A DNA stretch of 5,426 nucleotides from Flavobacteriales bacterium UBA7690 (GTDB lineage Bacteria > Bacteroidota > Bacteroidia > Flavobacteriales_F > PHOS-HE28), in the NCBI GenBank assembly GCA_002482775.1, contig DLGQ01000094.1:101935-107360 (forward strand), in the 5' to 3' direction. Below the pieces are notes generated by a model. It did no database searches, was not told the origin of the DNA, and saw nothing but the letters and a program-made list of their open reading frames with translations. Numbering within the stretch: position 1 is the stretch's first letter; every line of letters starts with the position of its first letter. Of this stretch, positions 1-5,099 are shown one piece after another. A program made the position numbers and the translations under genes.

Positions 1-183
1 GATGCCTTTGATTCCGTCCAGCTTCCCGTCACGGGCCAGCGTCACGATGTCGCCGTCGTAGCCCGAGACGATTTCCGCGCCCTGGCGGTAGGCGCGGACC
101 TTGAAGGGGTTTTCTCCCTGAATCTCTAACAGCAGCGCGATTTCCTCCAGGACTTCGACAAGGCGCTCGCGGGTGACGGACAT
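1..183 (-). CDS. polX: DNA polymerase X (PolX) family protein, N-terminal fragment, runs off the left edge
   Basis: The ATG at 183-181 opens 61 codons that continue past base 1. The peptide contains VLEEIALLLEIQGENPFKVRAYRQ split over residues 10-33, followed by a G-E-I-V helix and ending DGIKGI. This matches the N-terminal helix-hairpin-helix (8-kDa-like) domain of bacterial family X DNA polymerases, where the GENPFKVRAYR signature is highly conserved and the segment leads towards a hairpin of the type GIGKG. Bacterial PolX proteins usually carry this DNA-binding domain, a nucleotidyltransferase domain and a C-terminal PHP phosphoesterase domain, and act in gap-filling base-excision repair. 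The catalytic parts lie outside this window, so polymerase and PHP activity cannot be confirmed. The gene starts 68 bp after the upstream membrane-protein gene, on the same strand. There is no clear Shine-Dalgarno sequence before the ATG. The family call is confident, but only the first tenth or so of the protein is visible. Confidence 0.88.
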   Translation of the reverse strand, partial: MSVTRERLVEVLEEIALLLEIQGENPFKVRAYRQGAEIVSGYDGDIVTLARDGKLDGIKGI

Positions 184-195
184 GCTTGGAGGCTA

Positions 196-246
196 CGGAG
201 CCGGTGCCCGCGGGACAGTCGAAAATTTCCCGTCCGCAGGGCTCCG
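196..246 (-). repeat. Inverted repeat in the spacer before polX
   Basis: The 7-base arms CGGAGCC (196-202) and GGCTCCG (240-246) are perfect complements. Inside them, 210-216 and 232-237 can pair further with one bulged G. The element nearly fills the gap between the membrane-protein stop (252) and the polX start (183). Transcribed leftward it would form a hairpin in the polX leader. There is no T-run after either arm, so it is not a standard intrinsic terminator; an attenuating or mRNA-stabilising role is only a guess. Confidence 0.35.
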
Positions 247-251
247 GTGCT

Positions 252-902
252 TCACTGGAACTGGGGATGGAACAAGCCGTCCCGAGTCATCGCCTCGTCT
301 CTCATCCGGGAAGTGGAGATGAAGAAATGAACCAGAGGGATGAGGAAGATCGGAACGAGAATCAGGCCTCCAATCCCAAGGTTGAGATTGAAACTCTGGC
401 CGGTCGCAGTGGCGAAGAGGGAAGCCAGGTAAAACAGGCCGAGGGGGATGAGGTAGATCACGATGAAGAGAATCGTCGTGATCTTCCAACTGCCGACCGA
501 CCGACCAAGTCCGGCATGCCGGCTGAGCCACTGCATCGCCACGCAGAAGATCACGGTGGCGGCCATGGCCAGGAATCCCTGCAGACTGATCAGCAGCGAG
601 ATCAAGAGCGGCGTGTCATAAATCAGATGGCCGTGCAGGGCTTTTATACAGCCCAGCACGGCGACGATTTTCAAGAAGAACATCGCGAGGTCATAGCGCG
701 GCTCGACTTCAAGCCGGGACAAGCGGAAGACGGCCCAGGTGATCGTCAACATGCCAACGAAGTCGTTGAGAAAGTCGAAGCGCCAGCCTTCGCCGTTCGA
801 GGTCGAACTGATTTGGAAATCGAGCACGCAGAGCAGTCCTCCCCAGAAGATGCCCCGCAGCGGCGCGGTGATCGGCGGAATGGGCGGCGCGTACGGATCC
901 AC
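252..902 (-). CDS. Multi-pass inner-membrane protein of unknown function
   Basis: The protein is 216 aa and starts at GTG (902-900). No other good start is visible before the in-frame stop at 947-945. The N-terminus MDPYAPPIPP is a short proline-rich cytoplasm-like tail, followed by hydrophobic segments at about 14-30, 45-62, 71-90, 99-125, 141-166 and 175-196, so five or six membrane passes. The long segment at 99-125 could be one helix or a tight pair. Charged residues sit only in loops and at the C-terminal tail (RMRDEAMTRDG). I see no catalytic motif, transporter signature or recognisable family. The stop codon of the upstream phosphatase-family gene is 42 bp away and polX starts 68 bp downstream, so it may be part of the same transcript. 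The sequence before the GTG is pyrimidine-rich with no Shine-Dalgarno motif, which leaves the start moderately uncertain. That this is a real gene is supported by the coherent membrane-protein composition. Confidence 0.75.
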   Translation of the reverse strand: MDPYAPPIPPITAPLRGIFWGGLLCVLDFQISSTSNGEGWRFDFLNDFVGMLTITWAVFRLSRLEVEPRYDLAMFFLKIVAVLGCIKALHGHLIYDTPLLISLLISLQGFLAMAATVIFCVAMQWLSRHAGLGRSVGSWKITTILFIVIYLIPLGLFYLASLFATATGQSFNLNLGIGGLILVPIFLIPLVHFFISTSRMRDEAMTRDGLFHPQFQ

Positions 903-944
903 GGGAGATTGAAATTGAGAGGGGATTGATGGCCGCAGCCGGTT

Positions 945-1958
945 TCAGGACGCAGGCAGCAGGTCGGTGATCACCATCCGGTGGTCGCTCTGGCGGGTGG
1001 TGACGGTGCCGCAGTTGATGGTCCGGAAGTGGCGGCTGTGGTGGATTTGGTCGATCCGGTGGATCGGGATCCGGCGCTGGTAGGTATTGCCCCAGCCGGT
1101 GCCGGCGTTGGTGAAGGCGTCTTCGAAGTCCGCTCTGAGCAGGCTGAAAATGGGGTCCGTGGGCGGGGCGTTGAAATCTCCTCCGAGGATGACCGGTCGG
1201 CCTGGGGAGGTCTCGGCGAGAATGCTCAAGGCGATGCCGAGTTCCCGCATGCGGACCTGGCGGTTGACGCGGTGCGTCCGCCAGCAGTCGCTGCGCCAGA
1301 GCCGGAGGTCGGTGGCGGCGCTGGCGAGGTGGAGGTTCACCACCTCAAATTCGGAGCCGTTGGGATCGCGGATCGTGACTTGCTGGACGCGGATGCCGCC
1401 GGGCTGGGGATTGACTTCGCGGCGGATGCTCCAGCGGGTGACGATGCCATTGGTGGAGTAAAGCCGGTAGTCGCCTTCCCGCTTGTAGAGAAGGTCGGCG
1501 ACGTGGCGGACATGCTGAGGCAGGGCTTCCTGGAGCAGCACCACGTCCGGGTCCCAGCGCCGGATGTCGGCGGCGGGGTCGCTGAGGCCGTTGTATTTGA
1601 AGTAGTTGCAGTTAAGCGTCAGCACCCTGACCGGCCGGCGCCCTTCGACGTTGATCACGGGACCGGGCCGGGGCGCGGATTTGCCGACATGCGTGATCAC
1701 CCGGGCTTCGTCGGCGCCGAGCAGGATGGTCATGGCCCAGATCCCGGTGATGATCAGCGAAAGCGGTGCGCGGAGGAACCAGAAGGCGACGATTGAAAAC
1801 AGCAGCCCGAACCCGCCCCAGATCCAGATGGGCACGACGGTGAAAGCGGCGAGCTGGTCCGGTTGGCGCGAAAACGCGAAGATCGTCACCAGGTGCAGCA
1901 GCAGCGACAACCCGATGAGGAGCCATCCGGAGCGTCGGCGGAAGCGGGAGGACTTCAT
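945..1958 (-). CDS. Membrane-anchored endonuclease/exonuclease/phosphatase family protein
   Basis: The protein is 337 aa, with ATG at 1958-1956 and TGA at 947-945. A basic N-terminus (KSSRFRRRSG) is followed by three hydrophobic helices at about 11-29, 39-62 and 64-82. A catalytic domain runs from about 109 to the end. All the expected metal-binding and catalytic motifs of the DNase I-like (EEP) fold are visible: LTLNCN with N116, DVVLLQEA with Q143-E144, VVNLHLA with N208 and H210, GGDFNAPP with D261 and N263, RIDQI with D303, and SDHRMV with D325-H326. EEP proteins hydrolyse phosphodiester bonds in DNA, RNA, phosphoinositides or other phospho-substrates. With three N-terminal membrane helices the catalytic domain probably lies on the periplasmic side, as in other bacterial EEP proteins of this layout, but topology and substrate cannot be read from the sequence. 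It starts 28 bp after the ebfC stop, in the position often held by recR. No Shine-Dalgarno sequence precedes the ATG. Confidence 0.9.
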   Translation of the reverse strand: MKSSRFRRRSGWLLIGLSLLLHLVTIFAFSRQPDQLAAFTVVPIWIWGGFGLLFSIVAFWFLRAPLSLIITGIWAMTILLGADEARVITHVGKSAPRPGPVINVEGRRPVRVLTLNCNYFKYNGLSDPAADIRRWDPDVVLLQEALPQHVRHVADLLYKREGDYRLYSTNGIVTRWSIRREVNPQPGGIRVQQVTIRDPNGSEFEVVNLHLASAATDLRLWRSDCWRTHRVNRQVRMRELGIALSILAETSPGRPVILGGDFNAPPTDPIFSLLRADFEDAFTNAGTGWGNTYQRRIPIHRIDQIHHSRHFRTINCGTVTTRQSDHRMVITDLLPAS

Positions 1959-1986
1959 CAGGCCGGACAGCGGGCGGGTTGGAAAC

Positions 1987-2289
1987 TCAGAACGGCAGGC
2001 CCATGCCGCCGGTAAGCTTCTTCATTTCGGCGGCGGAGATCTCGCGGCCTTTGGCGATGGCTTCCTGGACGCCCTTGAGCACCAGATCCTGGAGGAAATC
2101 CACGTCGTCGGGATCGACCACCGACTTGTCGATGACGATCGAGAGCACGTCGCCCGCGCAAGTGGCGACCACCGTCACCTTGCCGCCGCCGACGCTGGTT
2201 TCGACGGTCTTCTTTGCGAGTTCTTCCTGCGCAGAGGCCATTCCGGCCTGCATCTTCTGCGCTTGCTTCATGAGTTTCTGAATGTCCAT
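1987..2289 (-). CDS. ebfC: YbaB/EbfC family nucleoid-associated DNA-binding protein
   Basis: The protein is 100 aa, the usual family length (about 100-110), with ATG at 2289-2287 and TGA at 1989-1987. The N-terminal helix carries the family signature DIQKLMKQAQKMQ (residues 2-14), continuing as an amphipathic helix to about 28. A beta section follows with VGGGKVTVVATCAGDVLSI (33-51) and IDKSVVDPDDVDFLQDLV (53-70). A C-terminal helix then ends in the typical MKKLTGGMGLPF. EbfC/YbaB forms tweezer-like dimers, binds DNA without strong sequence demand and associates with the nucleoid. It is very often encoded directly downstream of dnaX, as here. The spacer to dnaX is unusually long (125 bp) and repeat-rich, so ebfC may have its own promoter, though I cannot point to clear -35/-10 boxes. 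The sequence before the ATG is pyrimidine-rich with no Shine-Dalgarno motif. Confidence 0.96.
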   Translation of the reverse strand: MDIQKLMKQAQKMQAGMASAQEELAKKTVETSVGGGKVTVVATCAGDVLSIVIDKSVVDPDDVDFLQDLVLKGVQEAIAKGREISAAEMKKLTGGMGLPF

Positions 2290-2304
2290 GGAATTGTAAA
2301 AACT

Positions 2305-2368
2305 AGGAGATTAGGGAATTGAGGTATTGGGAGATTGGGGAACTGGGAGATGAGGGAATTGAGGAAAT
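2305..2368. repeat. Degenerate 8-bp tandem array between dnaX and ebfC
   Basis: Read on the plus strand, eight consecutive octamers fit without any gap: aggagatt, agggaatt, gaggtatt, gggagatt, ggggaact, gggagatg, agggaatt, gaggaaat. The consensus is roughly RGGGARTT. The preceding octamer (2297-2304, taaaaact) is a possible decayed ninth unit. In the direction of transcription of dnaX and ebfC (minus) the array is a C/T-rich, nearly G-free leader ending 15 bp before the ebfC ATG. It is not protein-coding and not a hairpin. Function is unknown. Confidence 0.75.
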
Positions 2369-2390
2369 GCCGCGGTTTCTTTTTTTGGCA

Positions 2391-2415
2391 CTTGGAACTT
2401 TCTTCCTTGGAACTT
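2391..2415. repeat. Direct repeat of CTTGGAACTT, 15-bp period, touching the dnaX stop
   Basis: CTTGGAACTT occurs at 2391-2400 and again exactly at 2406-2415, separated by TCTTC. The right-hand copy shares its last base with the dnaX TGA (2417-2415). Together with the octamer array it makes almost the whole dnaX-ebfC spacer repetitive. A run of seven T (2380-2386) lies just left of it. Role unknown. Confidence 0.55.
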
Positions 2416-3986
2416 CACCGCTTCAGCGTGGCTTCGAACATTTCGAGGGCGGTCTGGATGAGCGGGTCCTTGTAGAATTCTTCCATCGGGTCGGCCTTGG
2501 GCGCGGGGGGCTCGGCCGCGGCGGATTCGGGCTTCCACGGCGGTGTGTCGGATTTCGCCGGCTCGGGTTCGGGCTCCGGTTCGTCGGGCGCGGTGGCGAT
2601 GAGCTCGTCGAGCGAAAGCACGGACTCGGTCTTCGGCGGGGCCGGGATGGCGGGTTCGGCGGCGGCCGGAGGTGGAGCGGGGATTTCGGCCGCTGGGTCG
2701 GGTGCCGGAGCAGGAGTTTCGACAACGACAGCAGACGCAGGAGCCGCGGCGGCAGGTGTCGGTGCCGGTGCCGGATTCGAAGTGGGAGCTGGAGCTGCGG
2801 CTGTAGCTGCCGGGGCCGGGGCGGCGGCGTAGGTGAGGGGGGAATCGAGGTGGTCGGCGGCTCCGGCGAGGACCTTGATGACGTCGGAAAGGCGGACTTC
2901 GCCGAGGGTCTGCACCGCCTTGATCAGGCCGATCTCGAGGTGAAGCCGCTTGTTGGAAGCCCACTTCATGCGGGCTTCGGTTTCGGCGAAGACATCAATG
3001 ACGGAGAGCAGGCGCTCCGGCGGGTAGTTCTCGGCGGCGGCGCGGAGGGCGGCCCAGGTTTCGGACGGGATGCCGTCGCCGCCGGTGGTGGAGTCGAGCT
3101 TGGCGACCAGCAGGGCGCGGACGGAGCCGATCAGCTCGTTGAGCAGTTGGGACAGCTCGCGGCCGGCTTCGGCCTCGCGCTGGACGGTGGAAAGGGCGGT
3201 CGGGGTGTCGCGGGCGAGCAGGCTGCCGATGACCGTGGCGACGGTCTCGCGCGAGGTGAAGCCGAAGACATCGAGCACGTTCGCCTCGGTGATGGTCTCA
3301 CCGCAGAAGGCGACGAGCTGGTCGAGCATCGACTGGGCATCGCGCATCCCGCCGTCGGCCCCCTTGGCGATGGCCCAGGCGGCGGATTCGTGGAGGTTGA
3401 TGCCTTCCATTTTCGCAATGTGCAGCAGGTGGTCGGCGATGCACTGCGAGGGGATGGGCCGCAGGTCGAAGCGCTGGCAGCGGGAGAGGATGGTCGGCAG
3501 AACCTTGTGGGCCTCGGTGGTCGCGAAGATGAACTTCACGTGGTCCGGCGGCTCTTCGAGGGTCTTCAACAGGGCGTTGAAGGCCGCGGTGGAGAGCATG
3601 TGGACCTCGTCGATGTAGTAAATTTTGAACTGCCCGACGGCCGGGGCGAAGCGGACGGTCTCGCGGATGTTGCGGATGTCGTCGACAGAGTTGTTCGAGG
3701 CACCGTCGATTTCCAGCACGTCGAGCGAGCGGCCTTCGGCGATTTCCACGCAGAGCGGCTCGTCGGGATCGAAGTCGGCCTTGGGTCCGCCCTTGCAATT
3801 CAGGGCCTTGGCAAGGATGCGTGCGGTCGAGGTCTTGCCGGTGCCGCGGGGGCCGACGAACAGGTAGGCGTGTGCCAGCCGCTTCTGGGCGATGGCATTC
3901 TTCAACGTCCTCACGACGTGATCCTGACCCAGGACGTCGTCGAAGGTTTTCGGGCGGTATTTCCGGGCGAAGACCTGATAGCTCAC
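2415..3986 (-). CDS. dnaX: DNA polymerase III subunit gamma/tau (clamp loader)
   Basis: The protein is 523 aa. The frame stays open about 120 codons further upstream, but the family N-terminus is VSYQVFARKYRPKTFDDVLG, so the GTG at 3986-3984 is the start; no Shine-Dalgarno sequence precedes it. DnaX is the AAA+ ATPase that loads the sliding clamp and couples the polymerase III holoenzyme. Visible motifs are Walker A GPRGTGKT (45-52), Walker B IYYIDEVHML (122-131, D126 and E127), sensor 1 FIFATTE (152-158), the SRC motif (168-170) and sensor 2 GGMRDA (212-217). The collar domain III extends to about 385. A 112-residue Pro/Ala/Glu-rich linker (about 387-498) and a short conserved-looking tail (DPMEEFYKDPLIQTALEMFE, 499-518) follow. 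Two oddities stand out. The zinc module keeps only C64 and C79 of the usual four cysteines. The E. coli-type domains IV and V of tau also appear absent or reduced to the short tail. No A-rich slippery site for a gamma frameshift is seen. ebfC follows downstream. Confidence 0.96.
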   Translation of the reverse strand: MSYQVFARKYRPKTFDDVLGQDHVVRTLKNAIAQKRLAHAYLFVGPRGTGKTSTARILAKALNCKGGPKADFDPDEPLCVEIAEGRSLDVLEIDGASNNSVDDIRNIRETVRFAPAVGQFKIYYIDEVHMLSTAAFNALLKTLEEPPDHVKFIFATTEAHKVLPTILSRCQRFDLRPIPSQCIADHLLHIAKMEGINLHESAAWAIAKGADGGMRDAQSMLDQLVAFCGETITEANVLDVFGFTSRETVATVIGSLLARDTPTALSTVQREAEAGRELSQLLNELIGSVRALLVAKLDSTTGGDGIPSETWAALRAAAENYPPERLLSVIDVFAETEARMKWASNKRLHLEIGLIKAVQTLGEVRLSDVIKVLAGAADHLDSPLTYAAAPAPAATAAAPAPTSNPAPAPTPAAAAPASAVVVETPAPAPDPAAEIPAPPPAAAEPAIPAPPKTESVLSLDELIATAPDEPEPEPEPAKSDTPPWKPESAAAEPPAPKADPMEEFYKDPLIQTALEMFEATLKR

Positions 3987-4080
3987 GCGGCGGAGGGTGA
4001 AGGGGGCGCGGCGGGAAGGAAAGTGTGGAATCGCGGCGGGGGCGTCATTTGGGAGGAAGATGGATGGCGGATCGAAGAAA

Positions 4081-4105
4081 GGAGTGGCGAGACTCCTGTC
4101 GCCAC
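4081..4105. repeat. Nested palindromic element with two competing hairpins
   Basis: GTGGCGA (4084-4090) is a perfect inverted complement of TCGCCAC (4099-4105) across an 8-base spacer. Overlapping it, GGAGT (4081-4085) is complementary to ACTCC (4092-4096). The two stems share bases, so only one can form at a time. The element lies about mid-way in the 178-bp spacer between dnaX and the divergent lipoprotein gene. It has no following T-run for either direction. It could be an interspersed REP-like repeat or an operator; the window contains only this one copy. Confidence 0.5.
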
Positions 4106-4151
4106 GACGGTCGCTGGCAATTCCGGCTTTTGTTCGGTGGACCCGGGGGTA

Positions 4152-4159
4152 GAGGTGAT
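4152..4159 (+). promoter_or_regulatory. Strong Shine-Dalgarno sequence of the first lipoprotein gene
   Basis: GAGGTGAT matches eight consecutive positions of the ideal complement to the 16S rRNA 3' end and lies 5 bases before the ATG at 4165. It fixes this start and supports the upstream frame as the true beginning of the gene. No other start in the window has a comparably strong signal. Confidence 0.75.
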
Positions 4160-4164
4160 TTGGA

Positions 4165-4738
4165 ATGAGAACGATGCTCCCGAGATTCGGTCCCATGTTG
4201 CTCACCGCTGCGCTGCTGCTGACGGGGTGCCAGGACTCCGCCGTCGAGTTGCAGAAGCTCGACCAAGTGATCCTTCTCGACGTCCAGGGTCTCTGGGGTG
4301 GCCAGGACCTTTGGATCTCCGATGATGGCCATGTGGTTTGCCGCATGGCCGTGGCTCCGTGGGGGGGGACAAGCGGCGCTTCAGGAAAAGCGGTATCGGT
4401 TTGCGCTGTCAGATGAGGAAAGGGCGACCCTGCTTCGGTCGGTCAACGACCACCGGTTCCTCTCCATCAAGACAAAGGATCGGCCCGGCGTTCCTGACGA
4501 GGCTCGCCCGCTGATCTCGGTCAAGTCCGGCGACAAGGAGCATGCGGTTGCCAAGTGGGCGGGCGACAAGCACGGCGATTTCGATCCGGTCTATCAGTCG
4601 CTGCTGCGGATCTGCGAGTCAGGAAAAAAGGGGATGCCGGTATTCAGCGGCACGTATGATTGGGAGTGGAAGCCGGACGGGTTCCCGGAGAACAAGGCGG
4701 TGAGAAAAGCAGCCGGGTCCGGGGAGAGTGGGAGCTAG
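4165..4738 (+). pseudogene. Small lipoprotein gene broken by a +1 frameshift at a G8 run
   Basis: The first frame starts at ATG 4165 with a strong Shine-Dalgarno sequence. It gives a lipoprotein signal peptide (basic MRTMLPR, hydrophobic 11-19, lipobox LTGC with C22), then runs VILLDVQGLWGGQDLWI...DDGHVVCRMAVAPWGG. It then leaves the family-like sequence and stops at 4416. The next frame takes over at the run of eight G (4361-4368) with GQAALQEKRYRFALSDEER and continues to TAG at 4738. It includes RPGVPDEARPLISV and AVAKWAGDKHGDFDPVYQSL. Removing one G joins the two into a 190-aa lipoprotein with a coherent beta-strand/helix pattern. From memory, GVPDEARP and KWA.DKH.DFD recur in uncharacterised proteins of Verrucomicrobiota and Planctomycetota, but I could not check this. 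As read, the gene is split; the causes could be a sequencing error in the homopolymer, phase-variable slippage or decay. The mature protein would sit on the outer or inner membrane; function unknown. Confidence 0.75.
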
Positions 4739-4764
4739 CAGGCGAAGTGCTTCGCTTGATTTTG
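4739..4764 (+). terminator. Possible weak intrinsic terminator after the first lipoprotein
   Basis: CAGGCGAAG (4739-4747) pairs with CTTCGCTTG (4750-4758), including one G-U pair. The 14-base core 4742-4755 is a perfect palindrome. The stem starts directly after the TAG and is followed by ATTTTG. The loop is tight and the T-run short, so termination would be weak; it may only separate the two lipoprotein genes partially. Confidence 0.4.
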
Positions 4765-4804
4765 CCGCTTCCTTTTCACCCGTGGGCGGGTTCATCTTCC
4801 GGAA

Positions 4805-5054
4805 ATGAGGATGTTTCTCTGCGCATGGGCATTCTGTTGCTTCTGGGTTGCCGGATGCGGGAAGCCGGATAGCCCCGCTCCGGCCGGCGCGGTCGCGGAT
4901 GCCGCGACGGTTGCACGGGATCATGGTCTGGAAAATGGAGGTCGATGAGGAGGGAAGGTGGCAGAAGACCGATTCGGGAAGCCGTTTGGGAACGGAAGAG
5001 GACGAGGCGGCGGTCCGGGCGCTGGTGAGCAAGGTCAAGTTCGGCCCGCTGTGA
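4805..5054 (+). pseudogene. Second small lipoprotein gene, apparently frameshifted
   Basis: ATG 4805 opens a frame with a clear lipoprotein signal. Residues 2-16 are hydrophobic with several aromatic residues and cysteines, and the lipobox VAGC has its C at 18. A short linker GKPDSPAPAGAVADAATVAR follows. The frame then gives DHGLENGGR and stops at 4943. The +1 frame carries a sequence that looks like the true domain, VWKMEVDEEGRWQKTDSG and EEDEAAVRALVSKVKFG, ending at TGA 5052-5054. Removing one G from GGG at 4917-4919 gives ...TVARIMVWKMEVDEEG..., an 82-aa lipoprotein. Where exactly the extra base lies is inferred; the AAAA at 4932-4935 is the other candidate. An alternative is that the downstream frame starts on its own at ATG 4848, but that start has no Shine-Dalgarno sequence and overlaps the signal peptide out of frame. 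No family recognised. It follows the other lipoprotein by 66 bp on the same strand. Confidence 0.55.
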
Positions 5055-5099
5055 CCCGGCGGGTCTCGGGCATTGACTCGCGGAAGGCTCCGATTTCCG

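Noticed and set aside
186..929. Open frame on the plus strand opposite the membrane protein
   Set aside because: Its composition (Glu/Gln/Asp/Arg-rich, no hydrophobic core) is what the complement of a hydrophobic protein gives; the minus frame is a coherent multi-pass membrane protein.
981..1796. Open frame on the plus strand opposite the EEP gene
   Set aside because: The complementary frame has every EEP catalytic motif; the plus frame is low-complexity, Val/Gly/Asp-rich shadow sequence.
2305..2368. CRISPR array or iteron origin
   Set aside because: Units are 8 bp with no unique spacers, so it is not CRISPR. There is no DnaA-box consensus, AT-rich unwinding region or replication initiator gene to support an origin.
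2371..2390. Intrinsic terminator at the T7 run
   Set aside because: The T-run is on the plus strand with no plus-strand gene ending there and no stem directly before it; in the minus direction it is an A-run.
2415..2900. Programmed frameshift site in dnaX for a gamma form
   Set aside because: There is no A-rich slippery heptamer on the coding strand, and the protein is already short.
3987..4164. SRP RNA or another small RNA gene next to dnaX
   Set aside because: The spacer has only the short palindrome; no SRP Alu/S-domain features or longer helices are visible.
2319..4325. Very long open frame on the plus strand (about 668 codons)
   Set aside because: It lies antisense to dnaX, which has all its AAA+ motifs. 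The plus-strand translation is Gly/Arg/Val-rich with no domain, as expected from the complement of a GC-rich gene.
3987..4346. N-terminal extension of DnaX to an upstream ATG
   Set aside because: The family begins at the S-Y-Q-V-F-A-R-K-Y-R-P motif; the extra 120 residues resemble nothing and overlap the divergent lipoprotein gene and its ribosome-binding site.
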